A stretch of 64,000 nt of DNA from Chryseobacterium sp. Marseille-Q5410 (GTDB taxonomy: Bacteria > Bacteroidota > Bacteroidia > Flavobacteriales > Weeksellaceae): the NCBI GenBank assembly GCA_946892665.1, contig CAMPOT010000001.1, positions 434,001-498,000 on the forward strand, given 5' to 3'. Shown here piece by piece: positions 18,547 to 27,216 of the stretch. Below the pieces are notes generated by a model that did no database searches, was not told the DNA's origin, and saw nothing but the letters and a program-made list of their open reading frames with translations. The position numbers were made by a program, and so were the translations under genes. Every line of letters starts with the position of its first letter. Position 1 is the first letter of the stretch.

Positions 18547-18593
18547 ACCGACTGTTAATCAGAGGGTCGCTGGTTCGAGCCCAGCAGGAGGAG
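18547..18593 (+). other. Attachment site: 3' fragment of tRNA-Asn(GTT)
   Basis: The sequence corresponds to the 3' part of a tRNA: anticodon loop CTGTTAA (18552-18558, anticodon GTT), variable loop, T-stem GCTGG (18569-18573), loop TTCGAGC, CCAGC (18581-18585), acceptor strand AGGAGGA (18586-18592) and discriminator G (18593). Nothing resembling the D-arm or the 5' acceptor strand lies upstream, and the upper anticodon stem does not pair well. It is therefore the partial copy left by integration into a tRNA-Asn gene, with the intact copy expected off the left edge of the window. Confidence 0.88.
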
Positions 18594-18594
18594 C

Positions 18595-18625
18595 AAAACC
18601 ATCACAGAAATGTGATGGTTTTTTT
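18595..18625 (+). terminator. Terminator downstream of the tRNA-Asn fragment
   Basis: AAAACCATCACA and TGTGATGGTTTT form a 12-bp perfect stem with a GAAA loop, followed by a T-run to 18625. This is probably the original terminator of the host tRNA-Asn gene, now separated from the tRNA body by the island. Confidence 0.88.
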
Positions 18626-18684
18626 GTTATATTCTACCTAAATTATTTCTAATTAAAGTGGTTTATAGTGATTATTTCAAATAG

Positions 18685-18714
18685 AAAACCCCATCCGATA
18701 AACAATGGGGTTTT
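18685..18714 (-). terminator. Terminator of pepT
   Basis: AAAACCCCAT (18685-18694) and ATGGGGTTTT (18705-18714) form a 10-bp stem with a 10-base loop. It lies about 20 bases after the pepT stop codon. The T-run on the minus strand is short (four), so termination may be partial. Confidence 0.65.
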
Positions 18715-18734
18715 TGTCATGATGAGATTTATAT

Positions 18735-19994
18735 TTATTTTTTCTTGACAGCCTTAGCAATATTAATAATCACTTTCACTGCTTTTTCCATGCTTTCCAA
18801 AGCTACATACTCGTACGGACCATGGAAGTTGATGCCACCCGCGAAAATGTTTGGACAAGGTAAACCCATATAAGAAAGTTGTGCGCCGTCGGTTCCGCCA
18901 CGAATAGCTTTAATTTTAGGCTCTATGTTCGCGTCTTTCATTGCTTGTGCTGCGATATCTACGATGTGCATCTTTCCTTCAAATTGCTGTTTCATGTTTC
19001 GGTATTGGTCTTTAATTTCAACTTCAGCAGTTCCTTTCCCGAATTTTTCGTTGAATTCAGCAACTTTTTCTTCCATGAATTTTTTTCTGGCTTCAAATTT
19101 TATTTCGTCGTGATCACGAATGATGTATTGCATCTTCGCCTCAGAAACATCCGCTTTTATTTCCATTAAATGATAAAAACCCTCGAAACCTTTCGTTGTA
19201 GAAGGAGTTTCGTTTTCCGGAAGCATTTTAATGAACTCTGCTGCCAAGAGTGAAGCATTGATCATTTTGCCGAATGCATAACCCGGATGCACACTCAAAC
19301 CGTGAATTTTCACCACTGCTCCGGCCGCGTTGAAATTTTCATATTCCAATTCGCCAACTTCGCCACCATCCATTGTGTAAGCCCATTCTGCACCGAATTT
19401 TGCAACGTCGAATTTATGAGCGCCTCTTCCGATTTCTTCATCCGGCGTGAAGCCGATTGCGATTTTTCCGTGTTTTATTTCAGGATGCGCCAAAAGATAT
19501 TCTGCCGCAGTTACGATTTCTGCAATTCCGGCCTTGTCGTCTGCGCCGAGGAGAGTGGTCCCATCCGTTGTGATCAATGTTTTTCCTACATAATCTTTCA
19601 AGCTTTCAAATTTCGATGGCGACAGGATAAAACCAGTTTCTTTGTTCAATAATAAATCTTTTCCATCATAATCGTCCCAAATTTGTGGCTTTACATTTTC
19701 CCCACTAAAATCTGGCGAAGTATCATAGTGAGAAATAAACCCAACCACAGGTTCGTCATCATTTTCTAAATTGGAAGGAACGTAGGCATAAATATATCCG
19801 TTGTCATCCAAAGAAACATCGCTTAACCCTAAAGTTTTCAATTCCTCAAAAATATATTTTGCGATATCCCATTGTCTTTCGGTTGACGGGGTTGTTTCGC
19901 TTTCTGCGTCGCTGGTTGAAAAGATTTTTACGTAATTGATAAAACGGTTTTGGAGTTTGAGTTTCCACTCAAGATTGAATTCTATCGTATTCAT
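18735..19994 (-). CDS. pepT: Peptidase T (tripeptide aminopeptidase)
   Basis: A zinc aminopeptidase of the M20 family that removes the N-terminal residue of tripeptides in the cytoplasm. Visible motifs include HYDTSPDFSG (first metal His and Asp), GADDKAGIAE (bridging Asp), TPDEEIGRGAHKFD (catalytic Glu pair), IRGGTDGAQLSYMG and the final metal His in NFHGPYEY. The start was placed at MNTIEFNLEWK (19994). An upstream in-frame ATG would add 16 poorly conserved residues and would lie across the predicted promoter. That gives 419 residues, near the family's usual length. Confidence 0.93.
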   Translation of the reverse strand: MNTIEFNLEWKLKLQNRFINYVKIFSTSDAESETTPSTERQWDIAKYIFEELKTLGLSDVSLDDNGYIYAYVPSNLENDDEPVVGFISHYDTSPDFSGENVKPQIWDDYDGKDLLLNKETGFILSPSKFESLKDYVGKTLITTDGTTLLGADDKAGIAEIVTAAEYLLAHPEIKHGKIAIGFTPDEEIGRGAHKFDVAKFGAEWAYTMDGGEVGELEYENFNAAGAVVKIHGLSVHPGYAFGKMINASLLAAEFIKMLPENETPSTTKGFEGFYHLMEIKADVSEAKMQYIIRDHDEIKFEARKKFMEEKVAEFNEKFGKGTAEVEIKDQYRNMKQQFEGKMHIVDIAAQAMKDANIEPKIKAIRGGTDGAQLSYMGLPCPNIFAGGINFHGPYEYVALESMEKAVKVIINIAKAVKKK

Positions 19995-20015
19995 TTCGAT
20001 TAAATTTAATTTTAA

Positions 20016-20042
20016 CAAAGATAAGGATTTTGAATCAGGCAA
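20016..20042 (-). promoter_or_regulatory. Promoter of pepT
   Basis: On the minus strand TATCTTTG (20016-20023) matches the TAnnTTTG -7 element exactly, with TTG (20040-20042) upstream across a slightly short 16-base spacer. The start codon at 19994 is about 20 bases downstream. This placement supports the shorter PepT start. Confidence 0.6.
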
Positions 20043-20143
20043 AATCTTGCGATTTTTGTTTTGTCAAAGGTTTTCGCTGTGCTTTTAGGTAAAAATTTAG
20101 ATTAAAAAAAAATATTATCTTTGAGAAAACCTAAAAAGTACTC

Positions 20144-20992
20144 ATGTTTTTAACAGAATGTCCGCGCGATGCAATGCAAGGTTGGGGTGAATTTATCCCC
20201 ACTCAAAAGAAAATTGATTACATCAATTCACTTATGGAAGTCGGTTTTGATGTTTTGGATTGCGGCAGCTTTGTTTCTCCGAAAGCGATTCCACAGATGG
20301 CGGATTCCGGAACGGTGGTTGATGAAATCGACAAAGGCATTTCCAACACCAAACTTTCTGTCATTGTTGCGAATTATCGCGGTGCTGAAAAAGCGTTGGA
20401 ACATCAACAAGTGGATATTTTAGGTTTTCCGTTTTCAATTTCGGAAACTTTTCAGCACAGAAATACCAATAAAAGACAGGAAGAAGCTTTTAACGATATT
20501 GTAAAAATTTCAGAATTGATGAAAACGGACGGAAGAACCTTGAATCTCTATTTTTCAATGGCGTTCGGGAATCCTTATGGCGAAATTTGGAAGTGGGAAG
20601 ACGTCGATTTTTGGGCTAGTCGTTTTAATGAAATCGGAATTAAAAATATTTTGCTTTCAGATACAACTGGAACCGGAAATATTGAGCAAATTGAAATGCT
20701 ATTCGAAAAAATTCCCGCGAATTATCCAGAAATTCATTTCGGTGCGCATTTTCACAACCGATACGAAGATTCTTACAAAAAACTGAAAGCAGCTTATGAT
20801 AAAGGTTGCCGGAGATTCGATTCAGCAGTCAAAGGAATTGGAGGCTGTCCGATGGCTAAAGATGATTTGGTAGGAAATATGCCGACAGAACAGGTAATTA
20901 ATTTTATGGCTTCAGAAAAAATAGATCATTCCTTGAATTTATTAAACTTCGAAAGCGCATGGAATAAAGCAAAGGATATTTTTCATTTTTAA
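20144..20992 (+). CDS. Hydroxymethylglutaryl-CoA lyase
   Basis: A 282-residue TIM-barrel enzyme of the DRE-TIM family that would cleave HMG-CoA to acetoacetate and acetyl-CoA in leucine breakdown. It has the family's N-terminal Arg-Asp pair (ECPRDAMQGW), the metal HxH motif (HFGAHFHNR) and the cysteine loop as GGCPMAKDDLVGN. The usual opening EVGPRDG is changed to ECPRDAM, a common variant in this phylum. A TATCTTTG -7 element lies at 20116-20123, about 20 bases upstream, without a good -33 box. The sulfurtransferase follows after 8 bases. Confidence 0.87.
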   Translation: MFLTECPRDAMQGWGEFIPTQKKIDYINSLMEVGFDVLDCGSFVSPKAIPQMADSGTVVDEIDKGISNTKLSVIVANYRGAEKALEHQQVDILGFPFSISETFQHRNTNKRQEEAFNDIVKISELMKTDGRTLNLYFSMAFGNPYGEIWKWEDVDFWASRFNEIGIKNILLSDTTGTGNIEQIEMLFEKIPANYPEIHFGAHFHNRYEDSYKKLKAAYDKGCRRFDSAVKGIGGCPMAKDDLVGNMPTEQVINFMASEKIDHSLNLLNFESAWNKAKDIFHF

Positions 20993-21000
20993 AGATTTGT

Positions 21001-21834
21001 ATGAAACCCGTCATTTCTGTTAAAGAATTCCAATCTATTGTAAATCACGAAAATTTAATTGTTCTTGATGCGAGAGCCGGAAAAGATGCTTATCAAAATT
21101 ACCTTGAAAAACACATCAGAGGAGCGAGATTTGTAGATTTAGAAAAAGATTTAGCCACCGTTTCATCAAATGCTTCAAAAGGAGGAAGACATCCGCTGCC
21201 GGATTTGTTCGATTTTGCTAAAACACTTTCAGAGTTGGGAATTTCAGAGAATTCTCGAGTGGTGATTTATGATGATAAAAACGGTGCGAATGCCGCAGCA
21301 CGTTGCTGGTGGATGCTTTATGCTTTCGGTATTGAAAACGTACAGGTTCTGGATGGCGGTTTTCAAATAGCTGAACATGCAGGTCTTGAAATGAATTCCG
21401 GTCTGGAGCATTTTCATCAAACAACCATCAGAATTCCTGAAAAATGGCAGTTGCCAACAGTGGATATCGATGAGGTTGAACATTTTCTTTCTGAAAAATA
21501 TGCGACGGTGATTGATGTTCGCGACTCCTATAGATACAACGGAGAATCGGAGCCGATTGATCCAATCGCGGGACATATCCCGGGAGCAATCAATATTCCT
21601 TTTACAGAAAATTTAAGCGAAAACGGTACATTTCTACAACCAGAAATCCTGAAAGAAAATTATCAGAAAATTTTATACAATCATCCTGAAAAGGTAATTA
21701 TCCATTGCGGATCTGGCGTTACGGCTTGTCACACCATTCTAGCAATGGCTTATGCAGGAATGGAAATTCCAGCTCTTTATGTAGGTTCGTGGAGCGAGTG
21801 GTGCAGAAGCGCGAAGGAAATTGCCAAAAATTAA
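21001..21834 (+). CDS. Two-domain rhodanese/3-mercaptopyruvate sulfurtransferase
   Basis: A 277-residue protein with two rhodanese domains. The N-terminal one is inactive (VVIYDDKNG..AARCWWML), and the C-terminal one carries the active-site loop HCGSGVTAC with catalytic C236. The CGSGVTA loop is typical of mercaptopyruvate sulfurtransferases rather than thiosulfate-specific rhodaneses. It probably forms a two-gene unit with the HMG-CoA lyase gene, although the pathways are not obviously linked. Its stop overlaps the stop of the convergent sufT-like gene within a TTAA. Confidence 0.9.
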   Translation: MKPVISVKEFQSIVNHENLIVLDARAGKDAYQNYLEKHIRGARFVDLEKDLATVSSNASKGGRHPLPDLFDFAKTLSELGISENSRVVIYDDKNGANAAARCWWMLYAFGIENVQVLDGGFQIAEHAGLEMNSGLEHFHQTTIRIPEKWQLPTVDIDEVEHFLSEKYATVIDVRDSYRYNGESEPIDPIAGHIPGAINIPFTENLSENGTFLQPEILKENYQKILYNHPEKVIIHCGSGVTACHTILAMAYAGMEIPALYVGSWSEWCRSAKEIAKN

Positions 21835-22157
21835 AGCATTCCCAACTCGAAACGCGCTTCCTCACTCATCATATCTTTGTTCCATGATGGTTCGAAAGTC
21901 AGTTCCAAATCCACCTCTTTTACGCCTTCTACTTCCGAAGTTTTTTCGCGGACTTCCGCCGGAAGCGATTCTGCAACCGGGCAATTTGGCGTGGTAAGAG
22001 TCATGATGATTTTCACGGCTCCTTCATCGGAAATTTGTACATCGTAAACCAATCCCAATTCGTAAATATCAACAGGGATTTCGGGGTCGTAAACGGTTTT
22101 TAAAGCTTTAATAATATTTTCGCCGATATCGGCAATCTGGTCGTCGGTATATTTCAT
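21831..22157 (-). CDS. SufT/MIP18-family iron-sulfur assembly protein (DUF59)
   Basis: A 108-residue protein with the DUF59 core: YDPEIPVDIYELGLVYDV near the N-terminus and LTTPNCPVAE with the conserved Cys. Such proteins help mature Fe-S proteins. The start was placed at MKYTDDQI (22157), because the 13 residues upstream do not look conserved and the family begins here. The last base of its stop overlaps the convergent sulfurtransferase stop. The exonuclease gene lies 40 bases upstream. Confidence 0.87.
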   Translation of the reverse strand: MKYTDDQIADIGENIIKALKTVYDPEIPVDIYELGLVYDVQISDEGAVKIIMTLTTPNCPVAESLPAEVREKTSEVEGVKEVDLELTFEPSWNKDMMSEEARFELGML

Positions 22158-22197
22158 TTTAAGGATAGCTGTATTGTTTTTAAGACTTTTCAGCAAA

Positions 22198-22896
22198 TTA
22201 TTTTTCTAATTTTTCGAGTAAACTTTCCTGTCGCATGCGCCGGAAAATATTTGCCAAAGTTAAGACATCTTTTTCACAATATTGAACTATTCTAAATAAG
22301 TCTTTCTCTATATAATAAATTGATGCTACCATTGAGCCGTCGATATCGCCTTTAGGAGTGGGAATTCCAAAGACATGAGCCAACAATTCTAAAGAAACGA
22401 ATGATTTATAATCACCGAATTTCCAAAGTTCCATCGTATCGAGATGAGGAATTTCCCAAGGTTTTTTGCCAAACATTTGGAAAGGTTTCGGCGGTTGCAT
22501 ACCATTAATTAAAAACCTTCTTGCAATCCACGGAAAATCGAATTCTTTCCCATTGTGAGCACAAAGAATAACATCGCGAAGTTTCGGATGGTTGAAAATG
22601 GTACCAAAATCTTCCAACATGCTCTTTTCATCATCGCCATAGAAACTCTTGATCATGAATTTTTCGTTTTTCTCTAAAATTCCGACAGAAATGCAGATGA
22701 TTTTTCCAAATTCCGCCATGATTCCGCCTCTTTCCGCGTAAAATTCTTCCGCAGAAAGATCATCCTTTCGTTGCATTTTGGTTTTTTTGTCCCAAAGTTT
22801 TTGCGAAGATTCATCCAGATCTTCCCAATTTCCGTACTGCGGAACGGTCTCGATATCGAGGAAAAGTATTTTTTCAAAAGGAATATTATGAATCAT
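22198..22896 (-). CDS. DEDDy 3'-5' exonuclease (ribonuclease H-like, PolB-type)
   Basis: A 232-residue RNase H-fold exonuclease. The DEDDy residues are visible: D and E in LFLDIETVP, D in AHNGKEFDFPW, and the Y-x3-D in YCEKDVLTL. The domain stands alone without a polymerase, as in the predicted PolB-like exonuclease family common in Flavobacteria. A role in DNA repair or RNA trimming is possible but unproven. It lies in a minus-strand run with the SufT-like, CsaA-like and cytochrome genes. Confidence 0.83.
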   Translation of the reverse strand: MIHNIPFEKILFLDIETVPQYGNWEDLDESSQKLWDKKTKMQRKDDLSAEEFYAERGGIMAEFGKIICISVGILEKNEKFMIKSFYGDDEKSMLEDFGTIFNHPKLRDVILCAHNGKEFDFPWIARRFLINGMQPPKPFQMFGKKPWEIPHLDTMELWKFGDYKSFVSLELLAHVFGIPTPKGDIDGSMVASIYYIEKDLFRIVQYCEKDVLTLANIFRRMRQESLLEKLEK

Positions 22897-22944
22897 GAAT
22901 TGTATTTTTTCCTGAATAAAATTTAGTTTAAAACCCCTTAGAAA

Positions 22945-23289
22945 TCAACCAACCTGAAATCCATTTTTCACCGGAAGGGTTGTTGAAAGCAATGTAACTT
23001 CGTTATTTTCGCCATAAACTCCCAAAACCAAACATTCGCTGAAGAAATTGGCAATTTGTTTTTTAGGAAAATTCACGACTGCCAAAATCTGTTTTCCAAT
23101 TAATTCTTCTTTTTGGTACAAAATGGTGATTTGTGCCGAAGATTTTAGGATTCCCAATATTCCAAAATCAATTTCGAGTTGGTACGAAGGATTTCTAGCT
23201 TTCGGAAAATCAGAAACGGAAATAATTGTTCCGCTTCTGATGTCTATCTTTTCGAAATCTTCCCAGGAAATTTCCGGTTTTATCAGCAT
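22945..23289 (-). CDS. CsaA-like tRNA-binding domain protein
   Basis: A 114-residue single-domain OB-fold protein. It shows the EMAP/tRNA-binding pattern: IDIRSGTIISV near the N-terminus, KSSAQIT in the middle and the ending VLGVYGENNEVTLLST. CsaA proteins bind tRNA-like RNA or unfolded polypeptides and were described as export chaperones. The length is normal for the family. It starts one base before the stop of the cytochrome gene upstream, so the two genes are tightly coupled. Confidence 0.85.
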   Translation of the reverse strand: MLIKPEISWEDFEKIDIRSGTIISVSDFPKARNPSYQLEIDFGILGILKSSAQITILYQKEELIGKQILAVVNFPKKQIANFFSECLVLGVYGENNEVTLLSTTLPVKNGFQVG

Positions 23290-23290
23290 T

Positions 23291-23611
23291 TTATTTTCTT
23301 ACAGATACCACATAATCGTACACCAAAGCGTGTTGCTCATCATTGAGTTTTGCTTTTGGCGCCATACTGTTCATAATTCCCACCCAGTCTTGCGCAGAGT
23401 GCGCGGTCGGATTTGGTAAATCATGACATCTGCCGCAAGAGTTTTCGAAAATGGTTTTTCCAGCGGCAAGTTTTTCGGCGTTGTCCGTTTTAGTCCCTTC
23501 TGCTACAGCTGGTTTTGGTGTACAAGAAGCGACAACTCCGGTCGCGGAAACACCAATTAAGAGTGTTTTCAAAGCATTCTCAAAACTCTTGAATGAATGT
23601 TGGTTTTTCAT
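23291..23611 (-). CDS. Small monohaem c-type cytochrome lipoprotein
   Basis: A 106-residue exported protein with a hydrophobic segment ending in a lipobox (VVASC, lipidated Cys near 30) and one haem site CGRCH near residue 60. A Met in NSMAPKAKL is a plausible sixth ligand. This is a class I cytochrome c fold of about 75 residues tethered to a membrane. The electron partner is unknown; the cbb3 oxidase encoded further right is a candidate acceptor. Confidence 0.83.
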   Translation of the reverse strand: MKNQHSFKSFENALKTLLIGVSATGVVASCTPKPAVAEGTKTDNAEKLAAGKTIFENSCGRCHDLPNPTAHSAQDWVGIMNSMAPKAKLNDEQHALVYDYVVSVRK

Positions 23612-23699
23612 AAATTAATATTTGTTTTATCCAAAAATAAACAATTTTCGCCTAAATTTGTGTTCAGATCGATATTTTTCCTTCATAATTTTCACCTTG

Positions 23700-24695
23700 A
23701 TGAAGCTTAATTGGATTACCAAAAAACTAAAATTAAAAGAAACTTTTTCTATTTCTTACGGAAGTTACGATTTTCGGGATTCACTTTTAGTAAAGCTTTC
23801 TTATGGCAATTGTAACGGATTTGGCGAATGTGTTTCCATTAATTATTATGGAATTAATTTGGATGAATTTATTTTGAAATTAAAACACGTTCAATCTCAT
23901 ATTGAAAGTCAAAAGATCCTACATCCGAAGGAGTTTTATCGTTTTCTATCATCGCTAAGCCTACATTCTTTTCTTATTTCGGCCTTGGATTGTGCGTACT
24001 GGGATTTGTTCGGCAAATTAGAAAATAAAACTTTTGCAGAAATAAATGAATTAAAAATCAGTCAATTACCAGAATCTTCTTACACGATTAGCATCGCTTC
24101 GATTGATGAACAAGTTAGAAAAATTGAAAAATCCGAGTGGCAAAAATTTAAAGTAAAATGTAATGGTTTGGATCGCGAAAAAATTTTTAAACTTCTGGAA
24201 ACCGGAAAAGAAATTGCTTTAGATGCAAATACCAGTTTTTCGGATGATGATTGTAATTTTTTACAAAACAGGGAACTAACTTCTCGTTTTTCTTATTTGG
24301 AACAACCTCGACCGACCGGTAGATATGAAATTTTAGATAAAAATCTACATGCAAATTGGATGGCCGATGAAGATTGCCAAGACATTTCTTATCTAGAAAA
24401 ACTTCGTTCTAATTACTCTGCAATCAATATTAAATTAATGAAATGTGGCGGAATTTCACCGGCTTTAGAGCTGATTTCGGAAGCTAGAAAATTCAATTAT
24501 CAAGTGATGATCGGTTGTATGACGGAATCCTCAGTAGGAATTTCTGCGGGAATTGCAGTCGCATCTTTATGTGATTTTGCTGATTTGGATGGTGCTAATC
24601 TTATTTCAAACGATTTTGCAAAAGGCAGTTTCGTAGATTTCGGAAAACTTATTTTGTCTGAAAAGCCAGGATTGGGCATTGAAATAATTTCATAA
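23700..24695 (+). CDS. Dipeptide epimerase (enolase superfamily, L-Ala-D/L-Glu epimerase-like)
   Basis: A 331-residue muconate-lactonising-enzyme-type protein. It has the KxK acid/base motif (FKVKCNG), the first metal Asp (DANTSF), the second and third metal ligands (EQPRP and DEDC) and the opposite-face Lys (INIKLMKCGG). In this subgroup the enzyme epimerises L-Ala-Glu-type dipeptides from cell-wall turnover. The start was placed at MKLNWITKK (23700), because the 26 upstream residues are AT-rich and not part of the fold. Exact dipeptide specificity cannot be read from the sequence. Confidence 0.86.
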   Translation: MKLNWITKKLKLKETFSISYGSYDFRDSLLVKLSYGNCNGFGECVSINYYGINLDEFILKLKHVQSHIESQKILHPKEFYRFLSSLSLHSFLISALDCAYWDLFGKLENKTFAEINELKISQLPESSYTISIASIDEQVRKIEKSEWQKFKVKCNGLDREKIFKLLETGKEIALDANTSFSDDDCNFLQNRELTSRFSYLEQPRPTGRYEILDKNLHANWMADEDCQDISYLEKLRSNYSAINIKLMKCGGISPALELISEARKFNYQVMIGCMTESSVGISAGIAVASLCDFADLDGANLISNDFAKGSFVDFGKLILSEKPGLGIEIIS

Positions 24696-24716
24696 AAGAA
24701 TTGTATTTTTGAGTTT

Positions 24717-25700
24717 ATGAAAAAATTTTCAACCGAAGAATTGATTACAGGTATCAAATCCGGAGACAAACGCATCCTCGGAAAAGCGATCACTTTGGTT
24801 GAAAGCAAAAAACCGGAACATCGCGAACAAGCTGAACTTATTTTAAAGGAAATTTTACCGTTCACCGGAAAAAGTGTGAGGGTTGGAATTACAGGAGTTC
24901 CCGGCGCCGGAAAATCGACTTTTATCGAAAATTTCGGAAGATTAGCGATTGAAAAAGGTAATAAAGTTGCAGTGTTGGCCATAGATCCGAGTTCTTCGTT
25001 GAACAAAGGCTCTATATTGGGTGATAAAACACGTATGGAAGAACTCGCAAAAGATGACCATGCGTTTATTCGTCCATCTCCAAGCTCCGGATTTTTGGGC
25101 GGAGTAGCCAATACAACTTTCGAAATCATGTTAATTTGCGAAGCGGCGGGTTACGATTATATTTTGATAGAAACCGTTGGAGTGGGACAAAGCGAAGTTT
25201 TGGTGGCGGATATTACCGATGTTTTTCTTTTTTTGAAAATCATCGGCGCAGGCGATGAACTTCAAGGAATTAAACGGGGAATCATGGAGATGGTCGATTT
25301 GATTTTTATTAATAAAGTGGAAGAAGAAAATCAGCAGAAAGCTAAATCGACGAAGACCGAATTGTCGCGTGCGTTACATTTTTTGCAACCTAAAGAAAAA
25401 GGATGGAAAATACCGGTTTTGCTTGGTTCTGCATTACAAAATAAAGGTTTGGAAGAAGTTTTCAAGTCGATTTCCGATTTTGTTGATATAAAAATGAAAA
25501 ATGGAAGTTTTGAAAAAACTAGAAAACAACAAGCTGAAAAACGCTTTGATTACTGGGTGCAGGAATATATTTTACAAAAAACCAGGGAATACGGTTCTAC
25601 CGAAAATCATTATTTAGAACACAAGCAAAAGGCCTCCGAATTGAAATCTAATCCAAGTTCGGAAGCCAAAATATTTGTAGAAAATCTGTTACGAAAATAA
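24717..25700 (+). CDS. meaB: MeaB-type G3E GTPase, methylmalonyl-CoA mutase chaperone
   Basis: A 327-residue GTPase. It has the P-loop GVPGAGKST, switch residues in AIDPSSSLNKGSILGDKTRM, the G3E Glu in ETVGVGQSE and the base-recognition NKVEEEN. It protects and reloads adenosylcobalamin-dependent methylmalonyl-CoA mutase in propionate metabolism. No mutase gene is in the window. It follows the epimerase gene by 21 bases and converges with the DUF4251 gene with 2 bases between them. Confidence 0.92.
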   Translation: MKKFSTEELITGIKSGDKRILGKAITLVESKKPEHREQAELILKEILPFTGKSVRVGITGVPGAGKSTFIENFGRLAIEKGNKVAVLAIDPSSSLNKGSILGDKTRMEELAKDDHAFIRPSPSSGFLGGVANTTFEIMLICEAAGYDYILIETVGVGQSEVLVADITDVFLFLKIIGAGDELQGIKRGIMEMVDLIFINKVEEENQQKAKSTKTELSRALHFLQPKEKGWKIPVLLGSALQNKGLEEVFKSISDFVDIKMKNGSFEKTRKQQAEKRFDYWVQEYILQKTREYGSTENHYLEHKQKASELKSNPSSEAKIFVENLLRK

Positions 25701-25702
25701 CT

Positions 25703-26227
25703 TTATTTTGAATTTTCTTCAATGTATCCATCGTAAGAAATAGGTTGTCTGTCGGTTGAATCGATGCTGAGGTAAGCTTTTCCGTTAGGGAAAACTTCCA
25801 GAATCATTTTTCTAACATTTTGTTGATCTTTGACGTTGATGAGGTAAATTATACTTCCTTTCTTGCCAGAACTTTGGGAAATGTTGAAGTCTTTGGAAGT
25901 GAATCGATAAGAGTTGTTCGTATTGTCATAGCTGGAAGAAAACATTCTTCCGAAATAAGGCAAAACTGCAATAATTTCATTTTTCGTGATTTTCAAGGAG
26001 TAGCCATGATCAAGATTTAATACCTGTGTGGAGGTGGAATTTGGCATTGAGGTGAGCACATTCACTACATCAGCACTAGCCGGATTGGCTCTTTGCGCCA
26101 TGAAAGTAAACTCATTTTCTTTAAGTAATTTGGTAATATTCGCATTTGCAACGGTAGATTGGGAGCTGCAAGCAGTGAAAACTGCCATAAATACGCCGAA
26201 GATTATTATTTTTAATAAATTTTTCAT
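25703..26227 (-). CDS. DUF4251 lipoprotein
   Basis: A 174-residue predicted lipoprotein (signal MKNLLKIIIFGVFMAVFTAC, lipidated Cys near 20). The body is beta-rich with NYR-like and YDG elements matching the Bacteroidetes DUF4251 family, for which no function is known. The start was placed at MKNLLKI (26227), since the 13 residues upstream precede a complete signal peptide. It is divergent from the M48 protease gene. Confidence 0.78.
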   Translation of the reverse strand: MKNLLKIIIFGVFMAVFTACSSQSTVANANITKLLKENEFTFMAQRANPASADVVNVLTSMPNSTSTQVLNLDHGYSLKITKNEIIAVLPYFGRMFSSSYDNTNNSYRFTSKDFNISQSSGKKGSIIYLINVKDQQNVRKMILEVFPNGKAYLSIDSTDRQPISYDGYIEENSK

Positions 26228-26333
26228 TGCTTTATTTTTTTGTTTTTTAATGCAAAAATTATGCAAGTAATTTAAAAACGATAATTGTGGAATAAAAATT
26301 GTTCATAGAACACTATTAAAATATTGAACTATC

Positions 26334-27140
26334 ATGAAAAATGTTAATAGAATTTTAGGAATCGGTGCATTATCAATGATGATGATGGCTTGTACTACCA
26401 ACCCAATAACCGGAAGAAAATCTTTGCAATTGGCTAATGATCAGGAAATTGCGTCGATGGCTTTACAGCAATATCGAGAAACTTTAACCAAATCGAAAGT
26501 GATTAGCGGAACTACAGCCGCTAAAAGCGTACAAAATGTAGGTGCCAGAATAAAAAACGCAGCAAATAATTATTACCGTTCCATTGGTCGGGAAAGCGAT
26601 CTTGCAAATTATCAGTGGGAATTTAATCTCATCGATGATAAGCAGGTAAATGCATGGTGTATGCCCGGTGGAAAAGTGGCAGTGTATACCGGAATTTTAC
26701 CGATTTCTAAGACAGATACAGGTTTAGCAGTAGTATTGGGACACGAAGTATCTCATGCGCTTGCTGGACACGGAAATGAAAGAATTTCCCAGGCCATGGT
26801 TGCACAATATGGAGGAGCTATTATTGGAAGTACTACGAGCGGACAAATGGCCACAATTTTCCAACAAGTTTATCCAATTGGAGCGCAGGTTGCACTTTTG
26901 AAATATGGTAGAAGCCAAGAGTTGGAAGCTGATGAAATGGGGCTTTATCTAATGTCAATGGCGGGTTACGATCCTCGTGAAGCGCAACCTTTCTGGCAGA
27001 GAATGGAAAGTTCTTCTTCTAGTAGCGGAACACCTGAATTTCTTTCAACGCACCCAAGTCCTGAAAACAGGAGAGCAGATTTAAATAAACACATGCCGAA
27101 AGCGTTGGAATATTATAAAAATGCAGGTGGGAAAATTTAA
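26334..27140 (+). CDS. M48-family metalloprotease lipoprotein (BepA/LoiP-like)
   Basis: A 268-residue exported zinc protease. A short signal ends in MMACTTNP (lipoprotein), and the TTNPITGRKSL opening is typical of this subgroup. The catalytic HExxH is in LGHEVSHALAGH, and the third zinc ligand is the Glu in SQELEADEMG. It probably degrades misassembled outer-membrane proteins, as LoiP and BepA do. It lacks the TPR domain of BepA. The single-domain form is the common one in Flavobacteria. Confidence 0.89.
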   Translation: MKNVNRILGIGALSMMMMACTTNPITGRKSLQLANDQEIASMALQQYRETLTKSKVISGTTAAKSVQNVGARIKNAANNYYRSIGRESDLANYQWEFNLIDDKQVNAWCMPGGKVAVYTGILPISKTDTGLAVVLGHEVSHALAGHGNERISQAMVAQYGGAIIGSTTSGQMATIFQQVYPIGAQVALLKYGRSQELEADEMGLYLMSMAGYDPREAQPFWQRMESSSSSSGTPEFLSTHPSPENRRADLNKHMPKALEYYKNAGGKI

Positions 27141-27216
27141 AAAATAATAAAAAATATTTATCACAGACCTTTTTGAAAAATTCTTATTTTTGGAAAGGTT
27201 TTTTAATATTACAACT

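Noticed and set aside
18547-18593. A functional tRNA-Asn gene
   Set aside because: There is no D-arm or 5' acceptor strand upstream and the anticodon stem pairs poorly, so it is only a 3' fragment.
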